A stretch of DNA of 37,185 nt, from assembly GCA_003151825.1 (NCBI GenBank), contig PLYO01000040.1, positions 1 to 37,185 on the forward strand, written 5' to 3'. A program made the translations under genes and the position numbers. The first letter of the stretch is position 1, and the number at the start of each line of letters is the position of its first letter. The DNA is from Ignavibacteriota bacterium. Its GTDB lineage: Bacteria; Bacteroidota; Ignavibacteria; Palsa-1295. This document shows, piece after piece, positions 25,267 through 33,990 of this stretch. The notes beneath the pieces were generated by a model. It was not told the DNA's origin, searched no databases, and worked only from the letters and a program-made list of their open reading frames with translations.

Positions 25267-25412
25267 GTCATCCTGAGCGGAGTTCTTTTCTACGAACGAG
25301 AAAAGAACGGAGTCGAAGGATCTCATGTAGTTTCCTTCATAGGTAAATCTCCTGAGATCCTTCGACTCCGCAAAACTCCGCTGTCGCTCCGTTTTGCTCC
25401 GCTCAGGATGAT
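25267..25412. repeat. Long palindromic repeat GTCATCCTGAGCGGAG, copy 2, at the broken end of clpB
   Basis: It shares the terminal arms and the inner TCGAAGGATCTC/GAGATCCTTCGA arms with copy 1 at 16215-16342. The right end reads GATGAT rather than GATGAC. It begins about 15 bases before the truncated clpB start and ends about 90 bases before the DUF421 gene. Confidence 0.88.
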
Positions 25413-25503
25413 AATAAAACATAACCTCTTTCTAAAATGAGCCTTTCGGAAGCTATACTTCGCAAATGGCTGTTAGCCACGCCTCTAATTTAAGTCGAAA
25501 ACA

Positions 25504-26037
25504 ATGTGGTTTAATTCGCTCGTGGAGATCGTCGTGCGCAGCACGGTGGTCTATCTTGTCATTCTCGCCGGATTTCGTTTGGCGGGCAAGCGGCATATTT
25601 CGCAGCTTTCGCTGGTGGATTTCGCGCTGATTTTGCTCGTCTCGAACGCCGTGCAGAATGCCATGGTCGGAAACGATACCTCGCTCTTAGGCGGCATCGT
25701 TGCGGCGTGTACGCTTATTCTTATCAATGTCATTTTGACGAAACTCCTCTTTCGAGAGACAAAACTTGGCCGTTTCATCACGGGCGAGCCGCGCCTGCTC
25801 GTTCGCAACGGCCAGTTTGTGATGTCGAATTGTATAAAAGAATCGATCCGGACCGAAGAGCTCGAAGAGCAAATCCGCGAGCATGGCTTCAAGGATATTT
25901 CCGAAGTGCAAACCGCAATTCTCGAAATGGATGGCTCCATTTCCATACTTCCTTATGATAAAGAAGGCAAACATGAAGAGCATAAGATGCCATTCATTCG
26001 TCGCCGTCACCGTACCCGCAGAGGGCTTCAACCGTAA
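25504..26037 (+). CDS. DUF421 (YetF-like) membrane protein
   Basis: This 177-residue protein has three predicted membrane helices (about 8-27, 37-55, 64-82), then a soluble DUF421 domain (about 90-160). Family hallmarks are AGFRLAGKRHISQLSLVDFALILLVSNAVQNAM at the membrane and EELEEQIREHGFKDISEVQTAILEMDGSISI in the soluble part. The biological role is unknown; B. subtilis YetF is a membrane protein of this family. It is possibly the first gene of a plus-strand unit with the methyltransferase (15 bases on) and the ABC-F gene. Confidence 0.88.
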   Translation: MWFNSLVEIVVRSTVVYLVILAGFRLAGKRHISQLSLVDFALILLVSNAVQNAMVGNDTSLLGGIVAACTLILINVILTKLLFRETKLGRFITGEPRLLVRNGQFVMSNCIKESIRTEELEEQIREHGFKDISEVQTAILEMDGSISILPYDKEGKHEEHKMPFIRRRHRTRRGLQP

Positions 26038-26052
26038 GACAATTTTTGAAGC

Positions 26053-26670
26053 ATGAACAAGGAAATAGTTGAAGCTGGCTATGATATAATAGCGGACGAA
26101 TACAATTCAAATCGCCTCTCGCGGAAAGGGGTTGTGAATGAGTTTTTCGATTCGCTTTCAGAATTTTTTCCTAAGGGAGGAAAGATGCTTGATATAGGCT
26201 GTGGCGGTGGTGAGCCGGTGACAGGTTATTTTGCTCGTAAAGGATATGATGTAACGGGCGTTGATATTTCCGGGGAAATGATTCGCATTGCCCGCGAACA
26301 AATTCCGCAGGGGAAATTCATTCAAGCAGATATGTCTGAATGTCGCTTCGATAATGCAAGCTTTGACCTCATTGTGAGCACCTTCGCAATTATACACATT
26401 CCTCAAAAGGAACAAGAGCAATTACTTCAAAACATACGAGGATGGCTCAAGCCCTCTGGTATTGCTTACCTTGTGCTCGGAGCCAGGAACGAAGAAGAGA
26501 TCATTCGCGAATGGAAAGGCGTAACGATGTATTGGTCTCATTTTGGCCCTGATGAGTACAGGGAAAGATTCAAACAAATTGGACTCGATATTATTTGGGA
26601 AGAAATAGAAGATTTCCCAAACGGGGAACGGTTCTATAACGTAATCTTAAAATCAAGTTTTCATTCTTAA
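26053..26670 (+). CDS. Class I SAM-dependent methyltransferase
   Basis: This 205-residue protein has the SAM-binding motif I MLDIGCGGGEP (about 45-55). Asp in GVDISGEM binds ribose, QADMSECRF binds adenine, and DLIVSTFAIIHI is motif II. It belongs to the Methyltransf_11/25 group; the acceptor is unknown. The final ENGERFYNVILKSSF strand is typical. It sits between the DUF421 and ABC-F genes with 15- and 7-base gaps, suggesting one transcript, but the functional link is unclear. Confidence 0.85.
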   Translation: MNKEIVEAGYDIIADEYNSNRLSRKGVVNEFFDSLSEFFPKGGKMLDIGCGGGEPVTGYFARKGYDVTGVDISGEMIRIAREQIPQGKFIQADMSECRFDNASFDLIVSTFAIIHIPQKEQEQLLQNIRGWLKPSGIAYLVLGARNEEEIIREWKGVTMYWSHFGPDEYRERFKQIGLDIIWEEIEDFPNGERFYNVILKSSFHS

Positions 26671-26677
26671 TTCGTAA

Positions 26678-28717
26678 TTGATCGCATTAGAACATCTCTC
26701 CATGCAGTTCGGCGGAAAATTTCTTTTCCGCGATGTAACTGCAACCATCCGTCCCGGCGACCGCATGGGTCTTGTCGGGCCAAATGGCGCGGGCAAAACC
26801 ACGCTGCTACGCATCATTGCCGGAGTGTATGAAGCCGAATCCGGCAGCGTCAACATGCCGGCCAATTATCAAATTGGTTACCTGCCGCAAGAGTCAACGC
26901 TCGATAACGCCGCACAACAGCGGACGCTCATCGCGGAAGCCATGCGCGCGCGCGAAGACCTCATCGAGACCGAAGAATCGCTCGCGGAAGTTCAACTCGA
27001 GATGGAAGATCCCGGACAAGATCACGCAAGCGAAGAATACCTCAAAGTTATCGAGCGGTTCGGAACTTTACATCATCAGTTTGAAGACTTAGGCGGCTTC
27101 GAACTTGAAAGCGATGCAAAGAAAATACTTGCCGGACTTGGATTTCGAGAAAGCGATTTCGTCAAAACGTTGGCCACCTTTTCCGGCGGATGGCAAATGC
27201 GCCTTATGCTTGCAAAGCTGCTCATTGCCCGAAACGATGCGCTCTTACTCGACGAACCAACGAACCATCTCGATCTGGAGAGTATGTTGTGGCTCGAAAA
27301 TTTTCTCAAAGCCTTCGAGGGAACGATCATTATGGTTTCGCACGATCGCGCGTTTCTAAATCTTGTATGCAATAGAACTGCGGAGATCGAGAATGGGAAG
27401 ATCGAGGTCTATCCCGGCAATTACGAATACTATGAGCGCACCAAAGCCGAACGCGAAGCTCAGCTTATGGCTGCGAGCGCCAATATCGAAGCGCGGCGCA
27501 AAGAATTGGAGCGCTTTGTGGAACGATTTCGCTACAGTGCAACGAAAGCCCGCCAGGCCCAGTCGCGCGTTAAGATGCTTGAGCGCATGGAGCGTATCGA
27601 ACTTTCCTCGCATGGCAAATCGGTGCATTTTAGCTTCCCGGCTGCACCGCCATCGGGAAGAATGGTCTTCGAGATCGAAGGCGGCGCGAAATCGTACGAT
27701 GGTCTTCGCGATATTTTTAGCGGGGTTGATTTGCGTATCGAGCGTGGAGATCGCGTTGCATTCCTTGGACGCAATGGGGAAGGCAAAACGACAATGGGTA
27801 AGATTCTCGCAGGTCAGGAACTATTAACAGGCGGTACGCTCACCTACGGACATAACGTTACGCTTGGATATTATGCGCAGCATCAGGCCGAAGCGTTGAA
27901 GCCTGAGCTTACCGTGCTTGAAACGCTTGAGTCCGTCACACGAGCGCAATTATTCCATGGGCAGAACGCGAATGCTTCTACGAAAAGTGGAAGTGCACCC
28001 CGTTCGATGACGCAAATTCGCACATTGCTCGGAGCATTTTTATTTCATGGAGACGATGTCTTTAAGCCAGTGCGCGTGCTTTCGGGAGGCGAGAAATCAC
28101 GGCTTGCATTGGCGAAGATGCTCTTGGAGCCAGTCAACACGCTTATTCTTGACGAACCGACCAATCACTTGGACGTGCAATCGAAAGAAGTAGTGAAAGA
28201 AGCGCTGCTGCAATTCGATGGAACGATTATCGTCATTTCGCACGACCGCGATTTCTTGGAAGACCTGACTGAGCGCATCATAACCTTCGGCGATGGCCGC
28301 GTGAAGGAATATGTGAAGCCGATCGAAGAATACCTCACCGAACTTCGCGCTTTCGAGCTGACAAGCATTCGCGGGAATCGTTCTACGCAACCGGCCAAAG
28401 CCGCGCCGCCGAAAAACAATGTTCCGGTAAAACAGGAAATCCCTGCGGATGAGAAAGAACGCAAGCGCATCGAAGCGCAGGAACGGAATAAAAAATACCA
28501 GAAAGAAAAACCGCTGCGCGACAAAATTTCGAAGATCGAAAAACAAATCGAGCGCCTCGAGAAAGAAAACACTTCCATCGAGGACGCGATGTATGGACCC
28601 GATTATTATTCCGACACCGAACGCGTAAAGAAAGACTCCGCCCGCCTTCATGCCATCAAATCCGATCTCGAAAAATGGATGTTCGAGTGGTCCGAGACGA
28701 GCGAGAAGCTGGCATAA
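26678..28717 (+). CDS. ABC-F protein (Uup/YheS/EttA-like translation factor)
   Basis: ABC-F proteins bind the ribosomal E site and rescue or regulate translating ribosomes. The 679-residue protein has two ATP-binding domains: Walker A GPNGAGKTT and GRNGEGKTT, signature motifs FSGGWQMRL and LSGGEKSRL, and Walker B LLLDEPTNHLD and LILDEPTNHLD. A helical linker (YNRTAE-ERMERIE, about 260-305) follows the first. The C-terminus (about 575-679) is a charged coiled coil, as in Uup and YheS. No membrane segment is present. The start codon is TTG, needed to retain IALEHLSMQFGG, the A-loop region; a later ATG (26702) would cut into it. There is no clear Shine-Dalgarno. Confidence 0.93.
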   Translation: MIALEHLSMQFGGKFLFRDVTATIRPGDRMGLVGPNGAGKTTLLRIIAGVYEAESGSVNMPANYQIGYLPQESTLDNAAQQRTLIAEAMRAREDLIETEESLAEVQLEMEDPGQDHASEEYLKVIERFGTLHHQFEDLGGFELESDAKKILAGLGFRESDFVKTLATFSGGWQMRLMLAKLLIARNDALLLDEPTNHLDLESMLWLENFLKAFEGTIIMVSHDRAFLNLVCNRTAEIENGKIEVYPGNYEYYERTKAEREAQLMAASANIEARRKELERFVERFRYSATKARQAQSRVKMLERMERIELSSHGKSVHFSFPAAPPSGRMVFEIEGGAKSYDGLRDIFSGVDLRIERGDRVAFLGRNGEGKTTMGKILAGQELLTGGTLTYGHNVTLGYYAQHQAEALKPELTVLETLESVTRAQLFHGQNANASTKSGSAPRSMTQIRTLLGAFLFHGDDVFKPVRVLSGGEKSRLALAKMLLEPVNTLILDEPTNHLDVQSKEVVKEALLQFDGTIIVISHDRDFLEDLTERIITFGDGRVKEYVKPIEEYLTELRAFELTSIRGNRSTQPAKAAPPKNNVPVKQEIPADEKERKRIEAQERNKKYQKEKPLRDKISKIEKQIERLEKENTSIEDAMYGPDYYSDTERVKKDSARLHAIKSDLEKWMFEWSETSEKLA

Positions 28718-28730
28718 TGCTTTCCGGTAA

Positions 28731-29957
28731 TCATTCCTTCACAATTTTTTGCATCGTCGTTCCGTTGGCGGATTCCACGCGCACAAAATAGGTTCCCGCC
28801 GGCTCGTTCGTGAGATCGAGCGTGGTTTCCGAAGCATTTGGATTCGCGATTTGAAGGATCGTCTCGCCGAGCACATTCGTAACCGTTGCGCGCGTTATCG
28901 AACCGGAAATGGTTACCATGCCGGAGGTGGGGTTGGGAGAAATATAGAATGAGGGTAACGGAGTTGGTTGCTCAACTTTGGCAGAAGCATTTGAAAAGAG
29001 CTGCCGATAGGTCCCGACAACATCACTTCCGGCGAGAGCGTATGGCCCGACGGCGCCGAGCGAGTATAACCGATGAATAGTCCCCAATGGAATCCAACTT
29101 TCCCCAAAATTTGAAGAAAGATAAACCATGCCTTCTGAAGGTGTTCCTGAGGGGCCTATAATCACATAATTCCCGATCGAGGCGAACTTGCCGATGTTAG
29201 TGGAGTCATTTTCCAGAAGACCCACATTTGCCGATGTCCATGTTACGCCCGAATCGATTGATCGAACCGTCCCTCTGGAACTTTCTGCAAAAATTGTCGA
29301 ACCACAAGAGCCAAGAATTTCGAGATCGTTGCCAAGAAATGTCCAGTCGGAACCCTGATTTGTGGAGCAATAGAGAAGGTCGGTGGTGTCGAGTGAAGTT
29401 GCATAGATAATTGACCCCGACACTGCGATAGAAGGAATTTGTTGCGAACCGCCTTCAGGGCTTTTGTTACTCCAGCTTACGCCGCTGTCCGGGGAAAAAA
29501 ACAGTCCAGAGTCTGTCGCAACAAAAACACTCTCTTTACTCATGAGAATTGAGTTGATTCCCGTTGCGGGAAGGCTCGATCCGCGGTCAGTCCATGTAGT
29601 TCCGGCATTCGATGAATAGAGAACGGCAGATGATGATATGTCGAAATTCGGTGTATAGAATTCGTGCGCGACGTACACATTGTTCCCGCTCGCAGTGATT
29701 GCACTCACGTAGATATTTCGATACACGACAAAAAAAGTTTCGCCGCTATCATCGGATTGGAATAGGACGTTAAAGGGAATATAATTAGACCCCCCTCCGG
29801 CAAACACTCGGCCGCCATTGGCAGCAAAACAATTGATTCCATTAATGCTGTCGATAGGAGTTGCACGTTCCCATTGCGCCTCCGCTGGGAACCCAAACGC
29901 GCACATCGCCAAAATACTGGCGTAAAAAAGTGATGCCCGCAACCAAATAAACCTCAT
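28731..29957 (-). CDS. Secreted Asp-box protein with type IX sorting domain
   Basis: This 408-residue protein has a signal peptide ending FPAEAQ. The body has Asp-box-like repeats (SDDSGETFFV, SSNAGTTWTD, SPDSGVSWSN, STNQGSDWTF, SIDSGVTWTS, SSNFGESWIP), pointing to a propeller. The C-terminus (YISPNPTSGMVTIS, VTNVLGETIL, AGTYFVRVESANG) is a type IX sorting domain of about 80 residues. Third protein of this kind in the window and the smallest; it has no extra domain. Probably a surface-attached protein; ligand unknown. It converges with the ABC-F gene (13 bases apart). Confidence 0.88.
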   Translation of the reverse strand: MRFIWLRASLFYASILAMCAFGFPAEAQWERATPIDSINGINCFAANGGRVFAGGGSNYIPFNVLFQSDDSGETFFVVYRNIYVSAITASGNNVYVAHEFYTPNFDISSSAVLYSSNAGTTWTDRGSSLPATGINSILMSKESVFVATDSGLFFSPDSGVSWSNKSPEGGSQQIPSIAVSGSIIYATSLDTTDLLYCSTNQGSDWTFLGNDLEILGSCGSTIFAESSRGTVRSIDSGVTWTSANVGLLENDSTNIGKFASIGNYVIIGPSGTPSEGMVYLSSNFGESWIPLGTIHRLYSLGAVGPYALAGSDVVGTYRQLFSNASAKVEQPTPLPSFYISPNPTSGMVTISGSITRATVTNVLGETILQIANPNASETTLDLTNEPAGTYFVRVESANGTTMQKIVKE

Positions 29958-30011
29958 GTCATGCCCCCTGATAAAAGTGTGCCAGCGTAACCATGTATGT
30001 CAAATAATAAT

Positions 30012-31064
30012 TCACGTCCGATTGGGCTGATACGAGTGAGAAGCTAAAATCGCAATCGGCTTCGACTCCGGAACGCTTTCCAGCGCGATCTTGATCATCG
30101 AAGTGATCGGCACCGAAAGCACCATCCCCCATGCGCCCCAGACCCAGCCCCAAAAAATGAGCGAGATAAGCACCAGCAGCGGACTCAAATCAAGCCTTGA
30201 ACCCATAATGCGAGGAGTAATGACGCTGCCCCACAGGAATTGGACCGCAATCAAACTAAGCGCAACGGCGATGGGCGTAGAAATATTATCGAATTGTAGA
30301 AACGCCACTAAAATTGGCAGCGCAAGCGAGAAGATCGAGCCGAGCGTCGGAATAAAGTTCACAATAAATGCGATAAGTCCCCAAAGCAGCGCGAGATCGA
30401 CTCCGAATGCGGATAAAATGACCACCGTAATTCCCCCGCTCACGAGATTCATCAGTGATACCGTGAGGAAATAACGCTCCGTCTTTTCGTCGATCCGCTT
30501 AATAACCGCGTTTATTTCGTCGGCCCGATCGGGATACGCGGCGCGTATCTTGCGCTCGAAAAGGCCGTTTCCTTCCAAAATAAAGAGCATGAAAAGCAGG
30601 ATCAGCCCGAAACCACTCAGGATCGATACAAATCCTCCCGCCCCGGCATAGATGATCCCGACTACGGAGGAGATCTGCACCATGTTTGACCACTTCAGCG
30701 TCCGGAGCTGCTCCTGAACAGCCGCTGGAGCATCGTCGAGGAGATGCTCCAGGCCCGGCAGCAGTGTATTGTTCCATCGGGTCTCGTAACGCGGCATGGC
30801 CGCAACCAGCGATTGAACGCTCGATATCGCTACCATCGACACACCAAAAAGAACTGCGCCGACCAGCACGACAACCGTGAGAAGCGCGATCCACATCGGC
30901 ACATGCTGCTTTCGCAGCCAAATGACGAGCGGACGAAAAATGTTCGAAAGGAACAGCGCAACCACAAGGGGCAAGAGCACCGGTTGCATGATATGCAGTG
31001 CATCTCCACCCACCACGAGGGCGATGATTGCAAGGGGAAAAGTAACACTTCGGGTAGCAGTCAT
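30012..31064 (-). CDS. AI-2E family transporter (PerM/UPF0118)
   Basis: This 350-residue inner-membrane protein has about seven or eight predicted helices. The family pattern is an N-terminal pair (LAIIALVVGG, VLLPLVVALFLSNIFRPLVIWL), then an IALLTVVVLVGAV helix, then an extracytoplasmic segment (about 80-140). The characteristic C-terminal block GFVSILSGFGLILLFMLF through WGSVITPRIMGSRLDLSPLLVLISLIFWGWVWG follows. Members export autoinducer-2 or act as Na+/H+ antiporters; which applies is not clear. There are no quorum-sensing genes nearby. Start at ATG 31064. Confidence 0.9.
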   Translation of the reverse strand: MTATRSVTFPLAIIALVVGGDALHIMQPVLLPLVVALFLSNIFRPLVIWLRKQHVPMWIALLTVVVLVGAVLFGVSMVAISSVQSLVAAMPRYETRWNNTLLPGLEHLLDDAPAAVQEQLRTLKWSNMVQISSVVGIIYAGAGGFVSILSGFGLILLFMLFILEGNGLFERKIRAAYPDRADEINAVIKRIDEKTERYFLTVSLMNLVSGGITVVILSAFGVDLALLWGLIAFIVNFIPTLGSIFSLALPILVAFLQFDNISTPIAVALSLIAVQFLWGSVITPRIMGSRLDLSPLLVLISLIFWGWVWGAWGMVLSVPITSMIKIALESVPESKPIAILASHSYQPNRT

Positions 31065-31170
31065 AATGTTACAAAAATATGCTTATTCTGTTTGAAAAAC
31101 AAAAATAAGGAATTATTCATTCTCAAAGTGGAATGTGAATCTAAGGAACATGGTTCATCCATGTAATCAA

Positions 31171-31566
31171 ATGAAACTCGCTGTTTTTAGCATTTTTGGC
31201 ATTGTCGTTACCCTTGGCCTTCTCATGCAAGGCTGCTCGGGAATTTCAAACGCGAATCAAGTTGTTTTTCCGGCAACGAATGTGAGCTATTCGCAACAGG
31301 TCGAGCCGTTTCTCACGCTCGCATGTAACACCCCCGGTTGCCACGACATATCCGCAGCAGGTGGATACGATCTTTCCACATGGACGGACATTCGCAATTA
31401 CCCGGGCCTTGTGGATGTCAATGCCACAAACCCTAATCTCGACACATCATCGATCTTGCTCCTAACATTGTTTGGCGAGGAACCCCATGCTGCACCCCTT
31501 AATGTAAACCAAAACCAACGCGATGGGATTAAGACTTGGATCATGGAAGGAGCGCTTCTAAATTAA
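31171..31566 (+). CDS. Lipoprotein with a CX4CH possible haem-binding motif
   Basis: The ATG at 31171 begins a lipoprotein signal (MKLAVFSIFGIVV..., LLMQGC with Cys22 as lipid site); upstream ATGs at 31135 and 31150 give poorer signals. The mature part (about 110 residues) has one motif TLACNTPGCHD, CX4CH at Cys52, Cys57 and His58. Classical c-type haem sites are CXXCH, but CX4CH sites are known. The layout (SYSQQVEPFLTLACN, then AAGGYDLSTW and a GIKTWIMEGA tail) resembles the Planctomycete-type cytochrome c domains. Electron transfer is a guess. It lies two bases upstream of the GWxTD gene. Confidence 0.6.
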   Translation: MKLAVFSIFGIVVTLGLLMQGCSGISNANQVVFPATNVSYSQQVEPFLTLACNTPGCHDISAAGGYDLSTWTDIRNYPGLVDVNATNPNLDTSSILLLTLFGEEPHAAPLNVNQNQRDGIKTWIMEGALLN

Positions 31567-31568
31567 GG

Positions 31569-32972
31569 ATGGCTTTATTTAAATACTTAACCACTGCAAT
31601 CGTAATTGCAACATTTGCAAATGTCGCTTCGGCCCAATGGCATTCGCACGATTCGAGGATGTACTTCGATTATGGCGAACCGGTCATGACGAGCGTTATC
31701 CAATCCCCCGATGGCCGCGCCACGGATGTTCGCATTACGACTGCCAATTCGATGTTCTCGTTCCTTCGCTCGAAAGATACGGCGAAGGGAGCGTATTACG
31801 CCCTGCGTAACGTCACGATCGAAGCGAGGGAGCAGGATAACGAGCAACCCCTGGTCACGCGCAATACGGTCGATACTATTTACGCGAAAACATTCGACGA
31901 ATCCGTTTCGAAGAGCGCATGGCATGCGATGAGCAAGCGATTGTTGCTGCCTGCCTTCGATTCCGGCAAGAAATATTCGCTCCACATAGAAATCCGCGAC
32001 AATATCGACCGGCTGGTCTCGCGTCCGCTCGTTGTCGATCTTCACACTCCGCAGTTTACGAACAGTGCAACGTCCGATGGCATTGCCATTGGCGATATAA
32101 CGCTTGCCGATAGTTTGAATGGCGATGTCGCATTTACTAGTGGGCGCGGCAATACCTATATGTTCAGCCGCAATATCATTGGCAGCGTCGCGTTCCGCTT
32201 GGCTGGCGCGCTTGGCTCGGAACCAATAGTGGATGTGAGCGTGCGGCAAATCAGCAATCTCATCGATCCGGCCGATACCGGCGCGCGATTTCATGGCCAG
32301 CTCGATGCGGGCGATTTGCACCGCGCATCTGTGTTTGAATTTGCAAGCGCGGACAGCATCTTCCACTATAAACTTGTACCCTCCGCCGATTCCGGGACAT
32401 GGACCGCAATCTTTAACGTTCCCGGACTATCGTTCCAACAAGGAAAGTACGAATTTTCTGTCCGCGTGCGAGTCGGCGGCGTGGAAAAAACGCAGAAGAA
32501 CGAGTTCCAGCTTGTATGGCAGGGAATGCCACTCTCGCTCGAAGACCCTACGGACGCCATCGACCCGCTCGCCATTATCGCGCAGCCTGAACAAATAAAT
32601 GCCATTAATTCCGGCTCGACACAAGAAAAGCGTCTGAAGCTCTATGCTTATTGGAAATCGCAGGATCCGACTCCCGCGACTGCCTACAACGAGCGTATGG
32701 CAACCTTTTATCAGCGCGTGGATTACGCCGCGTTCAACTTTACCACGGGCCGGACGCTCAATGGCGCGATGACCGATCGCGGGAAAGTGTATCTCCTCTA
32801 TGGCCCGCCGACGAAAATCGAGCGCTCGTTTATTCCAGGCGATCCGCCGACGGAAATATGGACATACACAAATAACGTCCATCGCATTTTCCGCTTCGAA
32901 GAGCACGGCTCCGCCGGCGAATACCAGCTTGCCAATATCCAGGACACGGCTGCGTCTGGAACGAATAATTAG
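31569..32972 (+). CDS. GWxTD-domain-like exported protein
   Basis: The ATG at 31569 starts a signal peptide (MALFKYLTTAIVIATFANVASAQ) two bases after the preceding stop; the open frame upstream is ignored. The 467-residue protein has a beta-rich N-terminal half and a C-terminal GWxTD-like domain at about 370-455: NGAMTDRGKVYLLYGPPTKIE, then DPPTEIWTYTNN and IFRFEE. Here the GWxTD tetrad is GAMTD, with Ala in place of the Trp. The family occurs widely in Bacteroidota, Gemmatimonadota and relatives and is of unknown function, probably cell-envelope associated. Confidence 0.75.
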   Translation: MALFKYLTTAIVIATFANVASAQWHSHDSRMYFDYGEPVMTSVIQSPDGRATDVRITTANSMFSFLRSKDTAKGAYYALRNVTIEAREQDNEQPLVTRNTVDTIYAKTFDESVSKSAWHAMSKRLLLPAFDSGKKYSLHIEIRDNIDRLVSRPLVVDLHTPQFTNSATSDGIAIGDITLADSLNGDVAFTSGRGNTYMFSRNIIGSVAFRLAGALGSEPIVDVSVRQISNLIDPADTGARFHGQLDAGDLHRASVFEFASADSIFHYKLVPSADSGTWTAIFNVPGLSFQQGKYEFSVRVRVGGVEKTQKNEFQLVWQGMPLSLEDPTDAIDPLAIIAQPEQINAINSGSTQEKRLKLYAYWKSQDPTPATAYNERMATFYQRVDYAAFNFTTGRTLNGAMTDRGKVYLLYGPPTKIERSFIPGDPPTEIWTYTNNVHRIFRFEEHGSAGEYQLANIQDTAASGTNN

Positions 32973-33026
32973 GAACTCGGATTCTATTGTAGCAACCTTA
33001 ACACATCTTTGAAAGAGTCTTGCAGT

Positions 33027-33106
33027 GTCATTCCCGCGAAAGCGGGAATCCATATCTCGCCTTCGCAGTACTTGAAGACCTGGATTCCCGCGTTCGCGGG
33101 AATGAC
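33027..33106. repeat. Palindromic repeat GTCATTCCCGCG, copy 1
   Basis: The arms GTCATTCCCGCGAAAGCGGGAATCCA and TGGATTCCCGCGTTCGCGGGAATGAC are inverted repeats; each arm is itself a small palindrome (CCCGCG...CGCGGG). A second copy at 35802-35886 shares the same arms. It fills most of the gap between the GWxTD gene and the VOC gene. Confidence 0.9.
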
Positions 33107-33138
33107 ATTTAATAAATCACGTATCTATCTAATTTCCC

Positions 33139-33534
33139 ATGCCCCGCATCGGCCATATCATCCTGAATGTCTCTAACTTCGATAGTTCCGAAGCATTCTA
33201 CGACCGTATCCTTCTGAAAATTGGATTCACCTCCGATCACCGTGAAGAGACGAGCGATTTCGCCACCAAATCCTACCGGCTGAACGAGCACAATCTTTGG
33301 ATCAGGTGGGATGCGGCAAAAACACACGAGCCGTTCGTGCGGGATGTGGGACTCGATCACATCGCATTTTTTGTGGATTCAAATGAAGAGGTTGACGAAA
33401 TGTATGAAGAACTTAAATCCGCGAACGCGCAGATAACCCGCCCTCCCGCGCATTACCCCGAATACTCGCCAGAGTATTATGCCTTTTACTTCCGCGACCC
33501 GGATGGGGTGCCGCTGGAGATAGGGGTTGCTTAG
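33139..33534 (+). CDS. VOC-family (glyoxalase fold) protein
   Basis: This 131-residue protein is a paralogue of the VOC protein at 3930-4319. The N-terminal half starts MPRIGHIILNVSNFDSSEAFY, with His6 as a likely metal ligand. The second half GLDHIAFFVDSNEEVDEM has the next His, and LEIGV the final Glu. The shared features (GLDH[LI]A, YY-FAIYF-DPD) suggest divergence from a common ancestor. The substrate is unknown. Its stop (33532-33534) lies directly next to the truncated purA tail at 33535. Confidence 0.83.
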   Translation: MPRIGHIILNVSNFDSSEAFYDRILLKIGFTSDHREETSDFATKSYRLNEHNLWIRWDAAKTHEPFVRDVGLDHIAFFVDSNEEVDEMYEELKSANAQITRPPAHYPEYSPEYYAFYFRDPDGVPLEIGVA

Positions 33535-33601
33535 TTATGCCATCGTTCCCACACCCAGCGTCTCTTCCCTCCCGGCACCGACGGAGATAATTTCGAGCGG
33601 G
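33535..33601 (-). pseudogene. Detached 3' end of a purA gene
   Basis: On the minus strand this reads CCGCTCGAAATTATCTCCG onward and encodes [18 protein letters not shown], the exact C-terminal sequence of the purA gene at 34352. It then ends TMA followed by a TAA stop at 33535-33537, instead of TALMSE. Over 57 bases (33545-33601 against 34371-34427) three positions differ, all third codon positions and all synonymous. No further upstream purA sequence precedes it. This is a remnant, not an expressed gene. Confidence 0.88.
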
Positions 33602-33666
33602 GATGTTATTTTCTGTTTCATCCCGAAGAGAGAACTATCAGTAACAAGAATCGCTTTTGTAACATC

Positions 33667-33990
33667 ATGGAAACACTTTCACTTGGGCCGATCACCGTTG
33701 ATCGGATTGCACTTGCCGAAATCTGCCGCAAATGGGGCATCGGCAATGTTGCGCTGTTTGGCTCTGCGCTCCGGGAGGATTTTACGCCCCAAAGCGATAT
33801 TGACTTGCTGGTCGAGTACCTTCCAGGCGTCCGCCATTCCCTTTTCGAGTATGGCGCGATGCACGATGATTTTGCCCATGTTTTTGGCAGAGAGGTGGAT
33901 GTCGTCCATGCCGAAGGCATTCGAGCATCCCGAAATCCTATTCGCCGCGAGCATATTCTTAGCTCGGCCCGTCCATTTTATAATGCCTGA
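33667..33990 (+). CDS. mntA: MntA-type nucleotidyltransferase antitoxin
   Basis: This 107-residue minimal nucleotidyltransferase has the motif GSALREDFTPQSDID, that is GS, ten residues, then DxD (Gly32-Ser33, Asp44 and Asp46). A further Asp lies in REVDVV. In the MntA-HepT (type VII) toxin-antitoxin class, MntA adenylylates the toxin HepT on a tyrosine and so silences it. The stop overlaps the hepT start by eight bases, the usual antitoxin-first arrangement. Both lie within the 826-bp segment bounded by purA 3' ends, suggesting acquisition. The ATG is at 33667. Confidence 0.9.
   Translation: METLSLGPITVDRIALAEICRKWGIGNVALFGSALREDFTPQSDIDLLVEYLPGVRHSLFEYGAMHDDFAHVFGREVDVVHAEGIRASRNPIRREHILSSARPFYNA

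Noticed and set aside
33527..33982. Long plus-strand frame running into hepT (from 33527)
   Set aside because: The start covers the purA remnant and the whole mntA gene in another frame. The ATG at 33983 gives a normal HepT length and overlaps the mntA end as expected.
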